64,000 nucleotides of DNA. Origin: Palsa-504 sp963742795 (GTDB lineage Bacteria; Actinomycetota; Actinomycetes; Streptosporangiales; Streptosporangiaceae). Below are positions 14,006 through 22,676 of this stretch, one piece after another. The notes below the pieces were generated by a model that made no database searches, had not been told where the DNA came from, and saw only the letters and a list, made by a program, of their open reading frames with translations. The position numbers and the translations under genes are program-made. The DNA is taken from positions 124,001-188,000 of the forward strand of contig CAVUNL010000001.1 in assembly GCA_963742795.1 (NCBI GenBank). The letters run 5' to 3'. Each line of letters opens with the position of its first letter. Position 1 is the first letter of the stretch.

Positions 14006-14374
14006 GTGATCCAGCAGGAGTCGCGGCTTAAGGTCGCCGACAACACGGGGGCCAAGGAGATCTTGTGCATCCGTGTGCTCGGCGGCAGCGGCCGGCGATA
14101 CGCGGGCATCGGTGACGTCATCGTGGCGACGGTGAAGGATGCCCTTCCCGGCGCCGGCGTGAAGAAGGGCGATGTCGTCAAGGCGGTCGTGGTACGTACG
14201 CGCAAGGAGCGCCGCCGTGGCGACGGCTCCTACATCCGGTTCGACGAGAACGCCGCGGTGCTGATCCGGGACGGCGGCGACCCCCGGGGGACCCGCATCT
14301 TCGGACCGGTCGGCCGTGAGCTGCGGGAGAAGCGGTTCATGCGGATCATCTCGCTGGCGCCGGAGGTGCTCTAG
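14006..14374 (+). CDS. rplN: 50S ribosomal protein L14
   Basis: 122-residue L14 at the subunit interface, also the binding site of silencing factor RsfS in other bacteria. It starts at GTG 14006 (MIQQESRLKVADNTGAKEILCIRVLGG). The RGDGSYIRFDENAAVLI and GTRIFGPVGRELREKRFMRIISLAPEVL blocks are conserved. It is the first gene of the spc operon, and rplX starts immediately after its stop. Confidence 0.98.
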   Translation: MIQQESRLKVADNTGAKEILCIRVLGGSGRRYAGIGDVIVATVKDALPGAGVKKGDVVKAVVVRTRKERRRGDGSYIRFDENAAVLIRDGGDPRGTRIFGPVGRELREKRFMRIISLAPEVL

Positions 14375-14695
14375 ATGAAGATCAGGAAGAACGATCACGT
14401 GATCGTGGTGGCCGGCCGTGACAAGGGCCGCAGCGGCCTGGTGATCGCCGCCTACCCGGACCGGGGCAAGGTCCTGGTCCAGGGCGTCAACGTGGTCAAG
14501 AAGAACAAGAAGGTCACCTACCAGGGCCAGCGCGGTGCCAAGGAAGGCGGCATCACGCACGAGGAAGCGCCGATCGACGTGAGCAACGTGCAGCTGGCCG
14601 ATCCGGACAGCAAGAACGCGGCCAGGGTCGGGTACCGGTTCGACGAGGACGGCAGGAAGATCCGCGTCGCGAGGCCGAGCGGGAAGGACATCTGA
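14375..14695 (+). CDS. rplX: 50S ribosomal protein L24
   Basis: 106-residue L24, an assembly initiator near the tunnel exit. The KOW motif KNDHVIVVAGRDKGRSGLVIAAYPDRGKVLVQGVN is at residues about 4-38. The start abuts the rplN stop with no spacer, and the stop overlaps the rplE ATG by one base. The length is normal. Confidence 0.97.
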   Translation: MKIRKNDHVIVVAGRDKGRSGLVIAAYPDRGKVLVQGVNVVKKNKKVTYQGQRGAKEGGITHEEAPIDVSNVQLADPDSKNAARVGYRFDEDGRKIRVARPSGKDI

Positions 14696-15258
14696 TGGCG
14701 ACCGAAGCTCCGGTCGTGCCGCGGCTCAAGGAGCGCTACCGGGGCGAGATCGCCCCGGCGCTCATGCAGGAGTTCGCCTACGGCAACGTGATGCAGATCC
14801 CCGGCCTGACCAAGATCGTGGTGAACATGGGCGTGGGCGAGGCGGCCCGGGACGCCAAGCTCATCGACGGCGCGGTCCGTGACCTGTCCACCATCACCGG
14901 GCAGAAGCCGGCCGTGGCCAAGGCCAAGAAGTCCGTGGCCCAGTTCAAGCTGCGCGAGGGCATGCCCATCGGCGCGCACGTCACGCTGCGCGGCGACCGC
15001 ATGTGGGAGTTCCTGGACCGGCTGCTGGCCATCGCGCTGCCCCGGATCCGCGACTTCCGCGGCCTGTCCGACCGGCAGTTCGACGGGCACGGCAACTACA
15101 CGTTCGGCCTCGTCGAGCAGGTCATGTTCCACGAGATCGATCCGGACAAGGTGGACCGGCAGCGCGGGATGGATATCACCGTCGTCACCACCGCAACCAA
15201 TGACGCCGAGGGCCGCTCGCTGCTGCGGCGGCTCGGATTCCCCTTCAAGGAAGGTTGA
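14695..15258 (+). CDS. rplE: 50S ribosomal protein L5
   Basis: 187-residue L5, which binds 5S rRNA and bridges to the small subunit. Conserved blocks are RLKERYRGEIAPALMQEFAYGNVMQIPGLTKIVVNMGVGEA, the P-site loop region GQKPAVAKAKKSVAQFKLREGMPIGAHVTLRG, and the end LLRRLGFPFKEG. It overlaps rplX by one base; rpsN starts one base after its stop. Confidence 0.98.
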   Translation: MATEAPVVPRLKERYRGEIAPALMQEFAYGNVMQIPGLTKIVVNMGVGEAARDAKLIDGAVRDLSTITGQKPAVAKAKKSVAQFKLREGMPIGAHVTLRGDRMWEFLDRLLAIALPRIRDFRGLSDRQFDGHGNYTFGLVEQVMFHEIDPDKVDRQRGMDITVVTTATNDAEGRSLLRRLGFPFKEG

Positions 15259-15259
15259 C

Positions 15260-15445
15260 GTGGCAAAGAAGGCGCTGGTCGTCAAGCAGAAGCGGACGCC
15301 GAAGTTCCAGGTCCGCGGCTACACGCGGTGCGTGCGCTGCGGCCGCCCGCGGGCCGTCTACCGCAGGTTCAGCCTGTGCCGGATCTGCTTCCGGACCATG
15401 GCGCACCGCGGCGAGCTGCCCGGCATCACCAAATCCAGCTGGTAA
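15260..15445 (+). CDS. rpsN: 30S ribosomal protein S14, zinc-binding type
   Basis: 61-residue short S14 (type Z). The zinc ribbon CVRC (about residues 24-27) and CRIC (about 40-43) has all four cysteines, so it is the Zn-dependent form. It starts at GTG 15260 (MAKKALVVKQKRTPKFQVRGYTRC), directly after rplE. The end GITKSSW is typical. Confidence 0.97.
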   Translation: MAKKALVVKQKRTPKFQVRGYTRCVRCGRPRAVYRRFSLCRICFRTMAHRGELPGITKSSW

Positions 15446-15524
15446 TGAACCAAACGAGTACACCGCAGGTCCCGCTCTGTCGCAAAAACCGACGGGAAAC
15501 CACGGTGAGGAAGGCCTGTTGGCC

Positions 15525-15923
15525 ATGACGATGACCGACCCGATCGCAGACATGCTGACCCGTCTGCGCAACGCGAACTCGGCGTACCACGACACGGTGG
15601 GCATGCCGTACTCCAAGATCAAGTCCCACATTGCCGAGATCCTCCAGCAGGAGGGCTACATCGCCTCCTGGCGCGTCGAAGACGCCGAGGTCGGCAGGAA
15701 CCTGGTGATCAGCCTCAAGTTCGGCAACGCGCGCGAGCGCTCCATCGCCGGCATCAAGCGGGTGTCCAAGCCGGGCCTGCGGGTCTACGCGAAGAAGGAC
15801 GAACTGCCCCGGGTGCTCGGCGGCCTCGGCGTGGCCATCATCTCCACCTCCGGTGGGCTGCTGACCGACAAGCAAGCCAAGAAGCGTGGCGTGGGCGGGG
15901 AAGTCCTCGCCTACGTCTGGTAA
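15525..15923 (+). CDS. rpsH: 30S ribosomal protein S8
   Basis: 132-residue S8, binding the central domain of 16S rRNA; in E. coli it represses the spc operon. The start is set at ATG 15525 (MTMTDPIADMLTRLRNANSAYHD) with GAGGAAGG about 10-16 bases upstream; ATG 15531 is also possible. The C-terminal ISTSGGLLTDKQAKKRGVGGEVLAYVW is conserved. The 79-base gap after rpsN is longer than usual here. Confidence 0.97.
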   Translation: MTMTDPIADMLTRLRNANSAYHDTVGMPYSKIKSHIAEILQQEGYIASWRVEDAEVGRNLVISLKFGNARERSIAGIKRVSKPGLRVYAKKDELPRVLGGLGVAIISTSGGLLTDKQAKKRGVGGEVLAYVW

Positions 15924-15936
15924 GGGAGGAGCTGCA

Positions 15937-16473
15937 ATGTCAAGGATCGGGCGGCTCCCCGTGACCATCCCCAGCGGGGTGCAGGTCACCGTGGACGGCC
16001 GCGAGGTCACCGTAGAGGGGCCCAAGGGAACGCTGAAGCACACCGTGGCCGACCCCATCGACGTCGTGCGTGAGGACGGGGTCATCAAGGTGACCAGGCC
16101 CAACGACGAGGGCTCGGTGCGCGCGCTGCACGGCCTGTCCCGCACGCTGATCGCGAACATGGTCACCGGCGTCACCGACGGCTACCGCAAGACGCTGGAG
16201 ATCGTGGGCGTCGGCTACCGGGTGCAGGCCAGGGGCAGCGACCTGGAGTTCTCGCTCGGGTTCAGCCACCCCGTGACCGTCGTCCCGCCGGAGGGCATCT
16301 CCTTCCGGGTCGAGGCGCCTACCCGGTTTGTCGTGGAGGGAATCGACAAGCAGCAGGTGGGCGAGATAGCCGCGCAAATCCGCAAGCTCCGCAAGCCGGA
16401 CCCGTACAAGGGCAAGGGCGTGCGGTACCAGGGCGAGCAGGTCCGCCGCAAGGTCGGGAAGGCTGGGAAGTAA
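15937..16473 (+). CDS. rplF: 50S ribosomal protein L6
   Basis: 178-residue L6 near the factor-binding stalk base. It starts at ATG 15937 after GGGAGGAG, giving MSRIGRLPVTIPSGVQVTV. The two tandem L6 domains are visible; the end RKPDPYKGKGVRYQGEQVRRKVGKAGK is typical. It is separated from rplR by two bases. Confidence 0.98.
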   Translation: MSRIGRLPVTIPSGVQVTVDGREVTVEGPKGTLKHTVADPIDVVREDGVIKVTRPNDEGSVRALHGLSRTLIANMVTGVTDGYRKTLEIVGVGYRVQARGSDLEFSLGFSHPVTVVPPEGISFRVEAPTRFVVEGIDKQQVGEIAAQIRKLRKPDPYKGKGVRYQGEQVRRKVGKAGK

Positions 16474-16475
16474 CG

Positions 16476-16886
16476 ATGGCTGGTACCAAGACCAGGTCGC
16501 ATGCCCGGGTCACCGGGCGGGTGCGGCCGCGTACCCAGAAGTCCACGGCCGCCCGCGTACGCCGGCACCTGCGGGTCCGCAAGAAGGTTACCGGCAGCGC
16601 CAGCAGGCCCCGGCTGGTCGTCAACCGGTCCGCGCGGCACATGTTCGCGCAGATCGTGGACGACAGCGCTGGCCGTACGCTGGCCGCCGCGTCCACCCTG
16701 GACCCGGCGATCCGCACCGCCGAGGGCGACAAGACGGCCAAGGCGCGCAAGGTCGGCGAACTGCTCGCGCAGCGGGCGGCAGCGGCCGGCATCGAGGCTG
16801 TGGTGTTCGACCGGGGCGGCTACCGCTACCACGGCCGCCTCGCGGCCCTGGCGGACGGCGCCCGGGAAGGCGGCCTGCAACTATGA
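16476..16886 (+). CDS. rplR: 50S ribosomal protein L18
   Basis: 136-residue L18, one of the 5S rRNA-binding proteins with L5 and L25. The core RRHLRVRKKVTGSASRPRLVVNRSARHMFAQIVDD and the end FDRGGYRYHGRLAALADGAREGGL are conserved. It lies two bases after rplF. A 55-base spacer precedes rpsE and repeats CCTGCAACTATGA in tandem over the rplR stop. Confidence 0.97.
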   Translation: MAGTKTRSHARVTGRVRPRTQKSTAARVRRHLRVRKKVTGSASRPRLVVNRSARHMFAQIVDDSAGRTLAAASTLDPAIRTAEGDKTAKARKVGELLAQRAAAAGIEAVVFDRGGYRYHGRLAALADGAREGGLQL

Positions 16887-16941
16887 GCCCTGCAACTATG
16901 AACGGGGCCGAGCGTTATACAGAAGAGATGAGGAAGGGCTA

Positions 16942-17547
16942 ATGCCAGGAGCACCGCGCCGTGGCGGCGGCGGCGAGCGGCGTGAGCGCCGTGATGACCG
17001 GCGCGGCAGCGCGGACGCAAAGCAGGCTGCCTACCTGGAGCACGTGGTGACCATCAACCGCGTGGCCAAGGTGGTCAAGGGCGGCCGCCGCTTCAGCTTC
17101 ACCGCGCTGGTCGTGGTGGGTGACGGCAACGGGATGGTCGGCGTCGGGTACGGCAAGGCCAAGGAGGTCCCGGCCGCTATCGCCAAGGGCGTCGAAGAGG
17201 CCAAGAAGCACTTCTTCCGGGTGCCGCGGATCGGCAGCACGATCCCGCACACGGTGCAGGGCGAGGCCGCGGCCGGGGTCGTGCTGCTGAAGCCGGCCAG
17301 CCCGGGTACCGGCGTCATCGCCGGCGGCCCGGTCCGGGCCGTGCTCGAGTGCGCCGGCATCAGCGACGTGCTGTCCCGCTCGCTGGGCTCCTCCAACCCG
17401 ATCAACGTCGTGCACGCGACGGTGGCCGCGCTGAAGAGCCTGAACCGGCCCGAGGAGATCGCGGCCAAGCGCGGCCTGCCGATCGAGGACGTGGCGCCGG
17501 CGGCCATGCTGCGGGCGCGCGCGGCCGCGGCCGGTACCGGAGCCTGA
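16942..17547 (+). CDS. rpsE: 30S ribosomal protein S5
   Basis: 201-residue S5, lining the mRNA channel and involved in decoding accuracy. It starts at ATG 16942 with GAGGAAGGG just upstream (MPGAPRRGGGGERRERRDDRRG, a basic N-terminal tail). The S5 double-stranded RNA-binding domain YLEHVVTINRVAKVVKGGRRFSFTALVVVGD and the catalytically conserved GIS DVLSRSLGSSNPINVV region are intact. Confidence 0.98.
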   Translation: MPGAPRRGGGGERRERRDDRRGSADAKQAAYLEHVVTINRVAKVVKGGRRFSFTALVVVGDGNGMVGVGYGKAKEVPAAIAKGVEEAKKHFFRVPRIGSTIPHTVQGEAAAGVVLLKPASPGTGVIAGGPVRAVLECAGISDVLSRSLGSSNPINVVHATVAALKSLNRPEEIAAKRGLPIEDVAPAAMLRARAAAAGTGA

Positions 17548-17643
17548 CATGGCGAGCGTAGCGAGCGCGGGGGGCCTGGCCCGCCGCGACGAGCGGCCAA
17601 GCCAGCAGCTCGTCTCCCCAGGAGCGGTAAGGAGAGCAGACCG

Positions 17644-17826
17644 ATGGCACAGCTGAAGGTGACCCAGATCAAGTCGAAGATCGGCGGGACCAGCGCGCAG
17701 CGGAACTCGCTGCGCTCGCTCGGGCTGCACCGGATCGGCCAGATCGTGGTCAGGCCGGATCGCCCGGAGTTCCGCGGCATGATCAAGACGGTGCGCCACC
17801 TGGTGACCGTGGAGGAAGTGGACTAG
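17644..17826 (+). CDS. rpmD: 50S ribosomal protein L30
   Basis: 60-residue L30 (MAQLKVTQIKSKIGGTSAQRNSLRSLGLHRIGQIVV), normal in length. A GGAGCGGTAAGGAGA purine-rich site precedes the ATG. The rplO ATG follows the stop directly. The 96-base spacer upstream contains CGAGCGTAGCGAGCG repeats and no gene. Confidence 0.97.
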   Translation: MAQLKVTQIKSKIGGTSAQRNSLRSLGLHRIGQIVVRPDRPEFRGMIKTVRHLVTVEEVD

Positions 17827-18312
17827 ATGCCGGACAATAACACCGACGACCAGACGGCGTCCGGGCGCGGGCTCAAGCTGCATCACCTGCGGCCGGCGCC
17901 GGGCGCGCACAAGGCCAAGATGCGGGTCGGCCGCGGCGAGGCGTCCAAGGGGAAGACCGCGGGCCGCGGCACCAAGGGCACCAAGGCGCGCAACACGGTT
18001 CGCCTCGGCTTCGAGGGCGGCCAGATGCCGCTGCAGCGCCGCGTGCCGAAGCTGAAGGGCTTCTCCAACGCCGGGTTCCGGACCACCTACCAGGTGGTGA
18101 ACACCGGCCGGCTGGCCAAGCTGTACCCGGAGGGCGGCGACGTGACCCCGGAGAACATGGTGGCCAGGGGCGCGGCCCGGTCCGGCGAGCTGATCAAGGT
18201 GCTGGGCACCGGTGAGCTCTCGGTCGCGCTCCGCGTGACCGCGCACGCGTTCTCGGCCACCGCCGTCCAGAAGATCGAACAGGCCGGCGGTACGGTCACC
18301 CAGCTTTCGTAG
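17827..18312 (+). CDS. rplO: 50S ribosomal protein L15
   Basis: 161-residue L15, a late 50S assembly protein. Recognisable blocks are LKLHHLRPAPGAHKAKMRVGRGEASKGKTAGRGTKG and FEGGQMPLQRRVPKLKGF. It abuts rpmD. A 208-base spacer with purine-rich GAGCGAGC repeats and no clear gene separates it from secY. Confidence 0.97.
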   Translation: MPDNNTDDQTASGRGLKLHHLRPAPGAHKAKMRVGRGEASKGKTAGRGTKGTKARNTVRLGFEGGQMPLQRRVPKLKGFSNAGFRTTYQVVNTGRLAKLYPEGGDVTPENMVARGAARSGELIKVLGTGELSVALRVTAHAFSATAVQKIEQAGGTVTQLS

Positions 18313-18520
18313 CCCTCGCGAGCCAAAGGGCCGCGGCGCCGTCTGGACGGTGTTTTCCGCACTGACCCACCCCAGGAGCGAGGAACGAGCGACGAGGGAA
18401 GACGGTGCCTTAAAGGCGGCCCGGAGGCGAGCGAGACGGCGGAGCGAGCGAGCGGAGAAAAATGATGGCGTGCCGGGTAAGATACGTGGACTGCCCGATC
18501 AACCGAACCGAGGACTGCGC

Positions 18521-19873
18521 ATGCTGACGGCCTTCGTGCGGGCGTTCCAGACGCCGGACCTGCGCAAGAAGATGCTGGTCACGCTGGCCCTGATCGCACT
18601 GTTCCGGTTTGGTGCCTCGCTGCCCACGCCCGGCATCGTCGAGAAGAACGTGGCCTACTGCTCCAACCTGGCCACCAGCGCCGGCAGCTCCACGGCCGGC
18701 GTCCTGGCCATCGTCAACCTGCTCAGCGGCCAGGCCTTGCTGCGCTTGTCGGTCTTCGCGCTCGGCATCATGCCGTACATCACGGCCAGCATCATCTTGC
18801 AGCTGCTGACCGTGGTCATCCCGCGGCTGGAGACGCTGAAGCAGGAGGGCCAGGCCTGCCAGGCCCGGATCACCCAGTACACCCGGTACCTCACCGTGGG
18901 CCTGGCGGTCCTGCAGTCCACCGGCTACATCGAGCTGGCCCGCTCCGGCACGCTGTTCAGCGGGTGCGGGGCGTCGGGGACCGCCAACGCGCTGATCCCG
19001 AACGGCGGGATCTTCAACATCGCCACCATGGTGATCTGCATCGTGGCCGGCACCACGGTCATCATGTGGATGGGCGAGCTGATCACCGACCGCGGGGTCG
19101 GGAACGGCATGTCGGTGCTGATCTTCACCACCGTTATCTCCGTCATTCCCGGCGAGATCCTGGCCATCTACCGCGACAAGTCGGCCTTCTACGCGGGCGT
19201 GGCCATCCTCGTGGTGATCGCCATCGTGGCCTTCATCGTGTTCATGGAGCAGGCTCAGCGCCGCATCCCGGTGCAGTACGCCAAGCGGATGGTGGGCCGG
19301 CGGATGTACGGCGGCACCTCGACCTACATCCCGATGAAGGTCAACCAGGCAGGGGTGATCCCGGTCATCTTCGCCTCGTCGCTGTTGTACATCCCGACGC
19401 TGGGCGCGCAGCTGTTCGGCAATACGTCGAAACCCCAGGGCTGGGTGTCCTGGGTCGATCGCTACCTGGCCCAGGGCGGGTCGGGCAGCAGCCTGAGTAC
19501 CGGCGGCTTCTACATGCTCCTGTTCTTCCTGCTGATCATCGGGTTCACCTACTTCTACGTGTCGATCACCTTTAACCCGACCGAGGTGGCCGACAACATG
19601 AAGAAGTACGGCGGGTTCATCCCCGGCATCCGGCCCGGGCGGCCGACCGCTGAGTACCTCAGCTTCGTGCTCAGCCGGCTCACCGCCCCCGGTTCGTTCT
19701 ACCTGGGCGTGATCGCGCTGTTCCCGCTGGTCGCGCTTACCGCCATCGGGGTCGGCCAGCAGTTCCCGTTCAGCGGGGTCAGCTTGCTGATCATGGTCGG
19801 CGTCGGGCTCGACACCGTGAAGCAGATCGAGAGCCAGTTGCAGCAGCGCAACTATGAGGGTTTCTTGCGATAG
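18521..19873 (+). CDS. secY: Protein translocase channel subunit SecY
   Basis: 450-residue core channel of the Sec translocon in the cytoplasmic membrane. The start is set at ATG 18521 (MLTAFVRAFQTPDLRKKMLVTLALIALFRFGASLPTPGI), as in other actinobacteria; a long in-frame upstream extension is basic and not homologous. About ten membrane helices are visible, the plug region lies after the first, and the cytoplasmic loop with conserved RRIPVQYAKR is near residue 246. TAAGAT at 18478 might be a -10 box. The stop overlaps the adk GTG. Confidence 0.97.
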   Translation: MLTAFVRAFQTPDLRKKMLVTLALIALFRFGASLPTPGIVEKNVAYCSNLATSAGSSTAGVLAIVNLLSGQALLRLSVFALGIMPYITASIILQLLTVVIPRLETLKQEGQACQARITQYTRYLTVGLAVLQSTGYIELARSGTLFSGCGASGTANALIPNGGIFNIATMVICIVAGTTVIMWMGELITDRGVGNGMSVLIFTTVISVIPGEILAIYRDKSAFYAGVAILVVIAIVAFIVFMEQAQRRIPVQYAKRMVGRRMYGGTSTYIPMKVNQAGVIPVIFASSLLYIPTLGAQLFGNTSKPQGWVSWVDRYLAQGGSGSSLSTGGFYMLLFFLLIIGFTYFYVSITFNPTEVADNMKKYGGFIPGIRPGRPTAEYLSFVLSRLTAPGSFYLGVIALFPLVALTAIGVGQQFPFSGVSLLIMVGVGLDTVKQIESQLQQRNYEGFLR

Positions 19874-20526
19874 TGCGCATCGTCCTCGTCGGGCCCCCCG
19901 GTGCGGGCAAGGGGACACAGGCCCAGTTCATCTCTTCGCACCTGGCGATCCCGAGGATCTCGACAGGTGACATTTTCCGGTACAACGTGACGAGCAACAC
20001 CGAGCTGGGCCGCAAGGCCCGCGAGTACATGGAACGTGGCGACCTCGTGCCCGACGAGGTCACCGTGGCCATGGTCCGGGACCGGCTGGGCGAGGGCGAC
20101 GCGCAGGAGGGGTTCCTGCTCGACGGGTTCCCCAGGAACGTGCCGCAGGCCGAGACGCTCAAGAAGATGCTCTCGGAATGGGACGCCAGGCTCAGCGTGG
20201 TCCTCGAGCTGGTGATAGACGAGGATGAGGTGGTACGGCGGCTGTCCGGGCGCCGGACCTGCCGTCGCTGCGAGCGGGTCTGGCACGTGCTGTACGACCC
20301 GCCGGCCCGCAACGACATCTGCGACGACTGCGGCGGCGAGCTGTTCCAGCGCGACGATGACTCCGAGGACACGATCAGGCACCGCCTCGAGGTGTACGCC
20401 GAGCAGACCTCCCCGCTCATCGCGTTCTACGCCGACGAGAACATCCTGATCGGCATCGACGCGACCGGGCCGGTCGAGGAGATCACCAGCCGGGCGCTGG
20501 CCGCGCTCCGCCCGTTCGTGCGCTGA
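19873..20526 (+). CDS. adk: Adenylate kinase, zinc-LID type
   Basis: 217-residue enzyme interconverting ATP + AMP and 2 ADP. It starts at GTG 19873, overlapping the secY stop. The P-loop GPPGAGKGT is at about residues 7-15. The LID domain carries a zinc ribbon, CRRC (about 130-133) and CDDC (about 152-155), a long-form feature seen in Gram-positive enzymes. The order secY-adk-map is conserved. Confidence 0.97.
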   Translation: MRIVLVGPPGAGKGTQAQFISSHLAIPRISTGDIFRYNVTSNTELGRKAREYMERGDLVPDEVTVAMVRDRLGEGDAQEGFLLDGFPRNVPQAETLKKMLSEWDARLSVVLELVIDEDEVVRRLSGRRTCRRCERVWHVLYDPPARNDICDDCGGELFQRDDDSEDTIRHRLEVYAEQTSPLIAFYADENILIGIDATGPVEEITSRALAALRPFVR

Positions 20527-20537
20527 GGGCGATCGGC

Positions 20538-21374
20538 ATGTGGCCGCGGCGCGCGCAGGAAATCCAGATCAAGACCCCCGAGCAGTTCGCGGTCATGCGC
20601 GAGGCGGGGCTGGTCGTGGCGCACACCCTGGGGGCGGTCGCCGCGGCGGTCCGGCCCGGCGTCACCACCGCCGAGCTTGACGCGCTCGCCGAGCGCGAGA
20701 TCCGCGCGGCGGGCGCGACCCCGTCGTTCCTGGGCTACCACGGGTATCCCGCCACCATCTGCACGTCGGTCAACGACGAGATCGTGCACGGCATCCCGAG
20801 CGCGGCCCGCAGCCTGAACGAGGGGGACCTCATCTCCGTCGACTGCGGTGCCATCGTCCGCGGCTGGCACGGGGACGCGGCCGTCACCGTAGGGGTCGGC
20901 GCCATCTCCGCCGAGCACGCCGCGCTGCTGGCCGCGTGCGAGGACGCGCTGTGGCAGGGGCTCGCGCAGGCGCGGGCCGGTGCCCGGCTGGGCGACATCT
21001 CGCACGCGGTGGAGTCCAGCATCACCGCGGCGGGTCCGTATGGCGTGGTCGAGGAGTACACCGGGCACGGCATCGGCACCGCCATGCACATGGACCCGCC
21101 AGTGCCGAACTACGGCCGGCCCGGCCGCGGGCTGCGGCTGCGGGCCGGCCTGGCGCTGGCCGTCGAGCCGATGGTGATGCTCGGCAGCCCCGAGACGCTC
21201 CTGCTGGACGACGGGTGGACGGTCGTCACGGCGGACGGAAGCTGGGCCGCGCACTTCGAGCACACGGTCGCGATCACCGCGGACGGGCCGTGGGTACTGA
21301 CCGCCGAGGATGGCGGCCAGGCCCGCCTGGGCGATACTAGAGAAAGGGATCCCGCGAGCGTCCCCCCTCATTAG
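20538..21374 (+). CDS. map: Methionine aminopeptidase, type I
   Basis: 278-residue dinuclear metalloprotease that removes initiator methionine. It starts at ATG 20538 (MWPRRAQEIQIKTPEQFAVMREAG). The catalytic and metal residues are in place: His in NDEIVHGIPS, Asp in SVDCGAI and WHGDAAVTV, His in GHGIG, Glu in VEPMV and HFEHTVAIT. It is the final gene of the secY-adk-map unit. Confidence 0.97.
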   Translation: MWPRRAQEIQIKTPEQFAVMREAGLVVAHTLGAVAAAVRPGVTTAELDALAEREIRAAGATPSFLGYHGYPATICTSVNDEIVHGIPSAARSLNEGDLISVDCGAIVRGWHGDAAVTVGVGAISAEHAALLAACEDALWQGLAQARAGARLGDISHAVESSITAAGPYGVVEEYTGHGIGTAMHMDPPVPNYGRPGRGLRLRAGLALAVEPMVMLGSPETLLLDDGWTVVTADGSWAAHFEHTVAITADGPWVLTAEDGGQARLGDTRERDPASVPPH

Positions 21375-21386
21375 AAAGGGTGCCCG

Positions 21387-21845
21387 GTGCCTGGTGATCC
21401 GCGGATCCGCGCCTCCGACGCGGATCGCGACCGTACTACGGCGCTGCTGCGCGAGCACCACGCCGCGGGCCGGCTGACCGCTGAGGAATTCAATGAGCGG
21501 ATGGACGCCGCCCTCGCCGCCAAGACGCTGGGCGAGCTCGATGACCTGCTGACCGACCTGCCGGTCATCGACCTCTACCGGCTGCCGCACGAGTCGATGC
21601 GGCGGCCCGCGGGTCTCCCGCACCAGTCGCTCGTGCCGAGGGATCCGGGCGGCGCGGCCAGCCCGGTCAGGTTCTCGCCCGGTACGCTGGCCGTGGGGGC
21701 CTGGGCCGTGGTCACCGGCACCCTGATCGCCCTCTGGGCGGTCACGGCGGTGATCGGCGTCGGGACCTGGCTTCCGTGGTGGCTGCTGGTGGCGATCCCC
21801 TGGATCTGGGTGATGATCCGCCGGGCCCGGCGCCGCGGGGAATAG
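21387..21845 (+). CDS. DUF1707 domain membrane protein
   Basis: 152 residues, function unknown. Residues about 5-57 form a DUF1707 domain (DPRIRASDADRDRTTALLREHHAAGRLTAEEFNERM), a short helical domain common in actinobacterial membrane and regulatory proteins. Two membrane segments follow (about 95-115 and 120-140) and a basic end RRARRRGE. It starts at GTG 21387 with AAAGGG about 9 bases upstream. It is 12 bases after map and probably co-transcribed with it. Confidence 0.85.
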   Translation: MPGDPRIRASDADRDRTTALLREHHAAGRLTAEEFNERMDAALAAKTLGELDDLLTDLPVIDLYRLPHESMRRPAGLPHQSLVPRDPGGAASPVRFSPGTLAVGAWAVVTGTLIALWAVTAVIGVGTWLPWWLLVAIPWIWVMIRRARRRGE

Positions 21846-21891
21846 CTGCGGGTCCTGCGGTGTCTTATACGGTGTCCTTTATGTGGGGCGG

Positions 21892-21921
21892 TTCGCGTTG
21901 GCGCTGCGGGTCGAGTACACT
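21892..21921 (+). promoter_or_regulatory. Candidate promoter for infA and the alpha operon
   Basis: TTCGCG (21892-21897), 18 bases, TACACT (21916-21921). It is the best match in the 291-base spacer between the DUF1707 gene and infA and would give a leader of about 210 bases. The -35 match is weak. The rest of the spacer holds small GC-rich inverted repeats and no gene. Confidence 0.4.
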
Positions 21922-22136
21922 CGTCTCCGGCCCATCTGCTGGGTTTCCCGCGGTTAGCACCCGGGGCTCGCGTATGCGAGCGGTACGGACCCTTCGGAGC
22001 CCTTCCCGCTTTCTCGTCCCGCTGTCTTAGGTCAGCACGGGCGTGAGCCAGGCGGGGCAGGCTGACCGCTCAGCAGAGTAAAGGCCAGCCGCGCTCCGGC
22101 GCGGACCACCACCCTATAGAGCGAAGCGCGGAGGAC

Positions 22137-22358
22137 ATGCCCAAGAAAGACGGCGCCATTGAGATCGAAGGCACAGTAGTCGAGTCACTGCCGAATGCCT
22201 TCTTCCGGGTGGAGCTGGACAACGGGCACAAGGTTCTCGCTCACATCAGCGGGAAGATGCGGATGCACTACATCCGCATCCTGCCTGACGACCGGGTAGT
22301 CGTAGAGCTAAGCCCCTACGACCTCAGTCGCGGGCGGATCGTGTACCGGTACAAGTAA
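22137..22358 (+). CDS. infA: Translation initiation factor IF-1
   Basis: 73-residue OB-fold factor (MPKKDGAIEIEGTVVESLPNAFFRVELDNGHKVLAHISGKMR) that binds the A site during initiation. Length and sequence are standard. It has GCGGAGGAC immediately upstream. rpmJ follows after 27 bases. Confidence 0.98.
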   Translation: MPKKDGAIEIEGTVVESLPNAFFRVELDNGHKVLAHISGKMRMHYIRILPDDRVVVELSPYDLSRGRIVYRYK

Positions 22359-22385
22359 CGAACCAGACGTAGTGGAGACAGCACC

Positions 22386-22499
22386 GTGAAGGTCAAGCCG
22401 AGCGTCAAGAAGATCTGCAGCAAGTGCCGGATCATTCGCCGGCACGGCCGCGTCATGGTCATCTGCGCCGACCCGAGGCACAAGCAGCGCCAGGGCTGA
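22386..22499 (+). CDS. rpmJ: 50S ribosomal protein L36, zinc-binding type
   Basis: 37 residues: starts at GTG 22386, MKVKPSVKKICSKCRI, ends KQRQG. The zinc ligands are Cys11, Cys14, Cys27 and His32 (CSKC ... CADPRH). This is the Zn-containing L36 form. A GTGGAGA site precedes the start. The next 177 bases contain no gene but carry AGACGCTCATC twice. Confidence 0.95.
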   Translation: MKVKPSVKKICSKCRIIRRHGRVMVICADPRHKQRQG

Positions 22500-22676
22500 C
22501 GCACCGCAGACGCAACCACATCAGACGCTCATCGAGCCAGACGCTCATCAAGATAGACACGCACCGCAGGCCGCCATCAAGGGCGGCGACCCCCGGACGG
22601 AGGCCGGGGCCAGGTCCGGGCAGGGCCTGGAGGTGGCGCGAAGGACCTCCGCGAGACGAAGGAGAACTGCCCGCCC

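Noticed and set aside
22500..22676. Small gene between rpmJ and rpsM
   Set aside because: The open frame has no start with a ribosome-binding site and consists of a short direct repeat plus the rpsM leader.
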